A DNA stretch of 19,498 nucleotides, from contig DATHDH010000042.1 in the NCBI GenBank assembly GCA_035319145.1, positions 1-19,498 on the forward strand. Direction: 5' to 3'. The position numbers and the translations under genes were made by a program. Numbering within the stretch: position 1 is the first letter of the stretch; each line of letters starts with the position of its first letter. This stretch comes from JAAYUK01 sp035319145 (GTDB lineage Bacteria > Nitrospirota > Thermodesulfovibrionia > Thermodesulfovibrionales > Dissulfurispiraceae). Below the pieces are notes generated by a model that was given only the letters and a program-made list of their open reading frames with translations, was not told the DNA's origin and did not search any database. Shown piece by piece: positions 15,244-19,498 of this stretch.

Positions 15244-16569
15244 TCAGCTTCTTTTTCCCGCGCCTATTTTTACCTTCCACTCCATCGCCTTGGCGAGGAT
15301 GTCTGATTCGTTGCAGGCGGTCGCACGCCCATCCTTTACAAGGATCGCGCCGTCAACCATTACCAAATCGATATCTGACGGACGCGCAGCGTAGACGATG
15401 TGCGAATATGCATCATACATCGGCACGAGATGCGGCTTTCTCATGTCGAAAGAAATAATATCGGCCCGTTTTCCGGCTTCAAGGGAGCCTGTCAGCCCGT
15501 CGATGCCAAGGACTTCGGCACCGCCCCTTGTCGCCATGTGAAGAGCGGTCTTCGCATCGAGTACGGCCGGATCCCCAGTTAAAGCCTTATGCACCTTCGC
15601 GGCTGTCGACACCTCTCCGAGCAGGCTGAGGTCATTGTTGCTTGCCGCTCCATCAGTCCCGAATGAGACCCTGACGCCGGCGCGGAGCATTTTGACGACC
15701 GGCGCGATTCCGGAAGCAAGTTTGAGATTGCTCTCGATGCAATGAGAAACGCCGACACCGTTGCGTGACAAGGCCTCGATCTCGGATTCATCAAGCCACA
15801 CGCAATGGACGGCAACCACATTCGAAGCGAGCAGTCCAAGGGATGCGAGATGTTCGACAGGGCGCTTCCCATACAGGGATTGTATTTCTCCGACCTCCCA
15901 AGCAGTTTCTGAAACATGCAGATGAATAAGACACCCGAGCCTGTCTGCAATCTGTTTGACACGCTTAAGGGTCTCCGGTCCGCAGGTGTATGCGGAATGA
16001 GGTGCTATGCAGCCTGCAATGAGAGGATCGCCGCGCCATTCTTGAATGAACGCCTCGGCATGTGCGAGATAGGTATCGGCGCCGTCTCCAGCAACTGTAG
16101 GGAAATCGACGATACCGGCGCCGATAATCGCTCGCATACCCATCATCTTCGCTGCGCGTGCCGTTGCGGCGCCGAAGAAATACATGTCGTTCATTGTCGT
16201 TATGCCAGCCTTCAGCATTTCAAGACACGCCAATTCCGCTGAGTCCGCAACAAATTCCTCGCTCAGGAACCGGTTTTCGGCCGGCCAGATATGCTGTTCG
16301 AGCCAGTCCTTCAGCTGGAGATCATCAGCAAGACCGCGAAAGTACGCCATTGCGGCGTGACAGTGTGTATTGACGAAACCAGGAAGCATGACCCGTCCCG
16401 ATCCCCCGATAACCGATGCGGCATGAAATCGCATCGTGATCTCCTCTGCCGGACCGACCGCCGTTATGCGACCTTGATCTATCGCCGCCGCACCCTGTTC
16501 AATAACCAGCATTTCGGCATTCATGGTCAGGATTGTGTCGGCAAGGAGGATCGTATCAATCTTCTCCAC
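15244..16569 (-). CDS. MtaD-family amidohydrolase: 5-methylthioadenosine/S-adenosylhomocysteine deaminase or aminodeoxyfutalosine deaminase
   Basis: The 441-residue metal-dependent deaminase shows the amidohydrolase ligands: His69 and His71 in NTHCHAAM, His218 in LHVSET and Asp306 in GTDGAASNN, plus HCVWL and SNLKLASG. MtaD-type enzymes deaminate methylthioadenosine, S-adenosylhomocysteine or adenosine; the same family includes MqnX, which deaminates aminodeoxyfutalosine in menaquinone synthesis. The gene begins 10 bases after the UbiA-family prenyltransferase stop, which favours an MqnX-type role, but sequence alone does not decide. The start is GTG 16569 with AAGG six bases upstream. One oddity is HCIESNLKL, where many relatives have Pro in place of Ile. 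Confidence 0.9.
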   Translation of the reverse strand: MEKIDTILLADTILTMNAEMLVIEQGAAAIDQGRITAVGPAEEITMRFHAASVIGGSGRVMLPGFVNTHCHAAMAYFRGLADDLQLKDWLEQHIWPAENRFLSEEFVADSAELACLEMLKAGITTMNDMYFFGAATARAAKMMGMRAIIGAGIVDFPTVAGDGADTYLAHAEAFIQEWRGDPLIAGCIAPHSAYTCGPETLKRVKQIADRLGCLIHLHVSETAWEVGEIQSLYGKRPVEHLASLGLLASNVVAVHCVWLDESEIEALSRNGVGVSHCIESNLKLASGIAPVVKMLRAGVRVSFGTDGAASNNDLSLLGEVSTAAKVHKALTGDPAVLDAKTALHMATRGGAEVLGIDGLTGSLEAGKRADIISFDMRKPHLVPMYDAYSHIVYAARPSDIDLVMVDGAILVKDGRATACNESDILAKAMEWKVKIGAGKRS

Positions 16570-16579
16570 AGTGCACCTT

Positions 16580-17434
16580 TCAGATCAAAATATCAAGAAA
16601 CGTAAAAAAAAGGATCGTTACGCTGATGTAGCCGTTCATATTGAAAAAGGCCATATCGAGTTTGCTGATGTCGTCAGGCTTCACTAGGGAGTGTTCATAA
16701 ACCAGCAGTGCGCCAACGGCTAACATTCCGATCCAGTATGCATCGTTCATCCCGAATATCAGACCGTTCGCAACAAGCAGAACACAGGTTATGAAATGAA
16801 AAAATCGCGAGAGCATGATGGCGCGCGCCACGCCGAATCGCTGAGGGATCGAATGCAGGCCGGTACGACAATCAAAATCCACATCCTGCAACGCATACAG
16901 CACATCAAACCCGGCAAGCCAGAATACAACAGCAAGACACAGAGGAATAACGGCGGACGAAAAAGCGCCGGTAACCGCTATCCATGCACCGAGCGGCGCC
17001 CCTGCTATCGCCACCCCAAGTACAAAATGCGAGAGCCATGTAAACCGCTTCATATAGGAATACGCCGTGAGGATCGCAATGGCCAGGGGAGAAAGCCATA
17101 AACAGAGACGATTGAGTTGCGAGGCCGCAAAAAGCATTGCCGCAAAGGAGAGAAGCGTAAAGACAATGGCATCGCTAACACTGATCTTGCCAGCAGGGAT
17201 TTCACGACGCGTGGTCCGGGGATTCCGGGCATCGATACTGCGGTCGATCAGACGGTTCATTCCCATGGCCCCGGAACGGGCGCCGACCATTGCAATCGAA
17301 ATCCAGAAAAGCTGCTTGAGCGGAGGAATGCCGCCCGCGGCAAGAATCGCGCCCGTAAACGCGAACGGCAGAGCAAATACGGAGTGCGAGAACTTGATCA
17401 TCGTGAGGTAATTCACGATGCGGGCTTTGATCAT
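16580..17434 (-). CDS. UbiA-family polyprenyltransferase, MqnP-like
   Basis: The protein is an integral membrane prenyltransferase of about 284 residues with eight or nine hydrophobic helices. Both aspartate motifs that bind prenyl diphosphate through Mg are present: NRLIDRSID and YALQDVDFD. The N-terminal MIKFSHSVFALPFAF is typical of the UbiA-like group found in organisms that use the futalosine pathway. It would attach a polyprenyl chain to an aromatic acid on the way to menaquinone (or ubiquinone). ATG 17434 is chosen; a GTG at 17440 is also in frame, and neither has a clear ribosome site. It is the first gene of a two-gene unit with the deaminase. Confidence 0.92.
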   Translation of the reverse strand: MIKARIVNYLTMIKFSHSVFALPFAFTGAILAAGGIPPLKQLFWISIAMVGARSGAMGMNRLIDRSIDARNPRTTRREIPAGKISVSDAIVFTLLSFAAMLFAASQLNRLCLWLSPLAIAILTAYSYMKRFTWLSHFVLGVAIAGAPLGAWIAVTGAFSSAVIPLCLAVVFWLAGFDVLYALQDVDFDCRTGLHSIPQRFGVARAIMLSRFFHFITCVLLVANGLIFGMNDAYWIGMLAVGALLVYEHSLVKPDDISKLDMAFFNMNGYISVTILFFTFLDILI

Positions 17435-17446
17435 TTTCACAAAAAG

Positions 17447-17456
17447 TATGATAACA
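17447..17456. promoter_or_regulatory. Overlapping divergent -10 boxes between ubiA and gcvH
   Basis: The same few bases give TATGAT on the plus strand (17447-17452) and TATCAT with an upstream TG (extended -10, 17448-17456) on the minus strand, each 5 of 6 to TATAAT. The minus-strand box would start ubiA messages at about 17441; the plus-strand box would give gcvH a leader of about 100 bases. No strong -35 box is visible on either side. The rest of 17441-17560 holds only the AGGAGG site of gcvH. Confidence 0.4.
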
Positions 17457-17560
17457 TAACGAAGTTTACGCAGCCAGAAAACGGCGTGGCTTCGCCCTTT
17501 GGTGGGATGCTGCCATAACGTGTCATCTCATGGCGCAACAACACAGATGCAGGAGGAGCA

Positions 17561-17944
17561 ATGAACCCCGATGATCTGAAGTATCACAAGGAGCATGCCT
17601 GGGCGAGACTATCCGGGAAAAAGGTGACAATGGGCATAACCGATTATGCGCAGGAAGCGCTCGGTGATATCGTTTATATCGACCTTCCCGAAACCGACAC
17701 CCATGTGGAAGCCGGCACCGAGATGTCGGAAATTGAATCGACCAAGACATCTTCTCCCGTAATCGCCCCTGTCAGCGGCACTATCGTCGATGTGAACGAC
17801 AAGCTGGCGGACAACCCCGAAATCATCAACGAAGACCCTTACGGCAAGGGGTGGATTGCCGTCATCGAAATCGACGCTCCAGCCGAGCTTGACGAGCTTA
17901 TGGATGGCGCCGATTACGAACGGCACATCGAAGAAGACAAATGA
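17561..17944 (+). CDS. gcvH: Glycine cleavage system H protein
   Basis: The 127-residue protein carries the lipoyl arm that shuttles the aminomethyl group between the P, T and L proteins. The lipoylation site is Lys62 in EIESTKTSSPVIAPVSG, and MGITDYAQEALGDIVYIDLP is the family signature. Length is typical. An AGGAGG site lies upstream of the ATG. Its stop overlaps the lpdA start as ATGA, which pairs the lipoyl carrier with its dehydrogenase. No gcvT or gcvP gene is in this window. Confidence 0.97.
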   Translation: MNPDDLKYHKEHAWARLSGKKVTMGITDYAQEALGDIVYIDLPETDTHVEAGTEMSEIESTKTSSPVIAPVSGTIVDVNDKLADNPEIINEDPYGKGWIAVIEIDAPAELDELMDGADYERHIEEDK

Positions 17945-19326
17945 ACATTGTCGTCGTAGGCGCCGGCCCAGGAGGTTATGTCGCTGCGCTCAAGGCCGCG
18001 CAGCTCGGCGCAATGGTGACGGTTGTCGAACGCTCGGAGGTCGGCGGCACCTGCCTTAACCGGGGATGCATTCCGACAAAGTCCCTCGTCGCGTCGGCTG
18101 AAGCCCTCGCAAAGGCACGCCGTCTCGGAGAATTCGGCATTGATGCATCAGGCGACTTTCGTCCGAATATCGCCTCAATCCTTGATCGCAAAAACAAAAT
18201 TGTCGAAACGCAACGCAAGGGGATCAGGGCATTATTCAAGAACGCAGGCATAACGTTGATTGAAGGGCGGGCATGTCTGCAAGGCCCGCGAACTATCCGG
18301 GTAGACAAGCCTGACGGCTCTCAAATCTCACTTGGTGCTGACCGAATCATTCTGGCAACAGGCTCACGTCCTGCTGCGCTTCCTCTCTTTCCGTTCGACT
18401 CTGAAATCATTCTCTCAAGCGACGACGCCGTCGATCTCAAGGAGCTGTCTTCTTCCTTCATTATCATAGGCGCCGGAGTCATCGGATGTGAGTTTGCATG
18501 CATCCTGCGCGAGTTCGGCTGCGAGGTGACGATACTGGAGGCGCTGCCCCGCGCCCTTTCTACGGAAGATGCGGAGATTGCCGAAATCCTTGAAAAGGAA
18601 TTCCGGAAAAAGAAGATCAAACTCCTGACCGGCGTAGTCGTGGAATCCGTGTCGCGGAAAGAGACAGGCGTTGCAGTCACCCTGAAAGGTGACAAGGAAA
18701 TCGTCGCCGAAAAACTGCTGGTCTCCGTCGGACGTGCGCTCAATACCGAAGGACTGGGTGTCGAGACGCTCGGCGTCGCCGTCGGCCCGCGCGGACAGAT
18801 TGCGGTCAATGAAAAAATGGAGACAACTATTCCGGGCATTTACGCAATTGGAGACGTGACAGGGGGTATGCTGCTTGCGCATGTGGCTTCGAAGCAGGGA
18901 ATGATCGCCGCTTCAAACGCGTGCGGCGTCGACGCACTCATGGATTATCGCGTTGTCCCAGCAGGCATTTTCACATTGCCCGAAATAGGATCCGTGGGCT
19001 TGCGTGAGCATCAGGTCAAGAACCAGGGGATCCCGTATCGGATCGGAAGATTTGCTGTGCGCGGGCTCGGAAAGGCCCATGCCATAGGAGAAATATCTGG
19101 TCTTATGAAAGTGCTTGCTCACGCCGAGACGGATGCTCTGCTCGGCGTCCATATCATCGGTCCGCATGCGACAGACCTTATCCATGAGGGAGCAGCCGCG
19201 ATGCAGGCAGGAATGACCGCCCGGGCGCTCGCCGCCATGATCCACGCTCACCCGACCCTTGCGGAGGGTGTCATGGAGGCGGCGGAGGATGTTCACGGTG
19301 CGGCAATTCATAATCCGGGAAAATAA
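17941..19326 (+). CDS. lpdA: Dihydrolipoyl dehydrogenase
   Basis: The 461-residue flavoprotein reoxidises dihydrolipoyl groups with NAD+. The FAD-binding motif is GAGPGGY (7-13), the redox disulfide lies in GGTCLNRGCIPTK (Cys38, Cys43), the NAD motif is GAGVIGCEFA (from about 177), a second FAD motif is GIYAIGDV, and the C-terminal catalytic pair is His437 and Glu442 in HAHPTLAE. Coupling to gcvH by a 4-base overlap suggests it serves as the L protein of glycine cleavage, although it could also serve other lipoyl complexes. The gene ends 20 bases before eno. Confidence 0.97.
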   Translation: MNIVVVGAGPGGYVAALKAAQLGAMVTVVERSEVGGTCLNRGCIPTKSLVASAEALAKARRLGEFGIDASGDFRPNIASILDRKNKIVETQRKGIRALFKNAGITLIEGRACLQGPRTIRVDKPDGSQISLGADRIILATGSRPAALPLFPFDSEIILSSDDAVDLKELSSSFIIIGAGVIGCEFACILREFGCEVTILEALPRALSTEDAEIAEILEKEFRKKKIKLLTGVVVESVSRKETGVAVTLKGDKEIVAEKLLVSVGRALNTEGLGVETLGVAVGPRGQIAVNEKMETTIPGIYAIGDVTGGMLLAHVASKQGMIAASNACGVDALMDYRVVPAGIFTLPEIGSVGLREHQVKNQGIPYRIGRFAVRGLGKAHAIGEISGLMKVLAHAETDALLGVHIIGPHATDLIHEGAAAMQAGMTARALAAMIHAHPTLAEGVMEAAEDVHGAAIHNPGK

Positions 19327-19346
19327 TAAAAGAAACGGAGGAGAGT

Positions 19347-19498
19347 ATGGGAGAAATCATCAGCATGTATGCACGCGAGGTTCTCGATTCCCGTGGAAAT
19401 CCGACGGTTGAGGTGGAGGTTCTCCTTGACGGAGGCGCTCTCGGATCCGCCATCGTACCTTCGGGTGCTTCGACCGGGGAACGCGAGGCGCTTGAACT
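19347..19498 (+). CDS. eno: Enolase, N-terminal fragment cut by window edge
   Basis: The first 50 codons match enolase: AREVLDSRGNPTVEVEV followed by VPSGASTGEREALEL, which holds the mobile loop Ser of the active site. Enolase interconverts 2-phosphoglycerate and phosphoenolpyruvate. A GGAGG site lies 5 bases before the ATG. The 20-base gap to lpdA suggests read-through from the gcvH-lpdA unit. The remainder lies beyond the right edge. Confidence 0.96.
   Translation, partial: MGEIISMYAREVLDSRGNPTVEVEVLLDGGALGSAIVPSGASTGEREALE

Noticed and set aside
15238..15245. Palindrome TGACGTCA at the convergent gene ends
   Set aside because: An isolated 8-base palindrome at a gene end, not at any promoter, is expected by chance.

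Overview
The window comes from a Gram-negative bacterium of moderate GC content. Evidence for an outer membrane is four exported or lipid-anchored envelope proteins, a BamE-like lipoprotein and several Sec signal peptides. The gene content (pgpA, thpR, recA, recX and alaS in one run; gcvH-lpd-eno in another; a UbiA-type prenyltransferase paired with a nucleoside deaminase that suggests futalosine-route menaquinone) fits a Desulfobacterota- or Nitrospirota-like anaerobe. That placement is inference from gene order and was not tested by phylogeny. No tRNA, rRNA, CRISPR array, insertion sequence or phage gene was seen, and no gene-free stretch exceeds 300 bases.

Left part, minus strand. A very large exported protein (at least 1719 residues, running off the left edge) starts at 5157 behind its own sigma70-type promoter. 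It combines an alpha-helical N-terminal half, a thrombospondin-type-1-like and cysteine-rich segment, four Ig/PKD-like domains and a TPR-like helical tail. A strong intrinsic terminator (5282-5314) separates it from the genes upstream.

Centre, minus strand (14494 down to 5328). Ten genes are packed with 4-base overlaps or short gaps: pgpA, thpR, recA, recX, a BamE-like lipoprotein, alaS, a DUF4384 protein, a glycine-zipper lipoprotein, a BON-plus-caspase protease and a TPR lipoprotein. The first six are mostly housekeeping genes. The last four look like one envelope module built around an exported caspase-like cysteine protease. A motif [GA][ST]KDIV[VML][ED], preceded by a Gly-Tyr, occurs once in the loop that follows the catalytic Cys of the protease and twice in the DUF4384 protein. 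This is the most interesting signal in the window and suggests a shared processing or recognition site.

Right part. A NUDIX hydrolase gene on the plus strand converges on a two-gene minus-strand unit, a UbiA-family prenyltransferase (mqnP-like) followed by an MtaD-family amidohydrolase (mtaD or mqnX-like). A compact divergent promoter region at about 17441-17560 separates ubiA from the plus-strand run gcvH, lpdA and eno (cut by the right edge), which belong to lipoate-dependent one-carbon metabolism and glycolysis.
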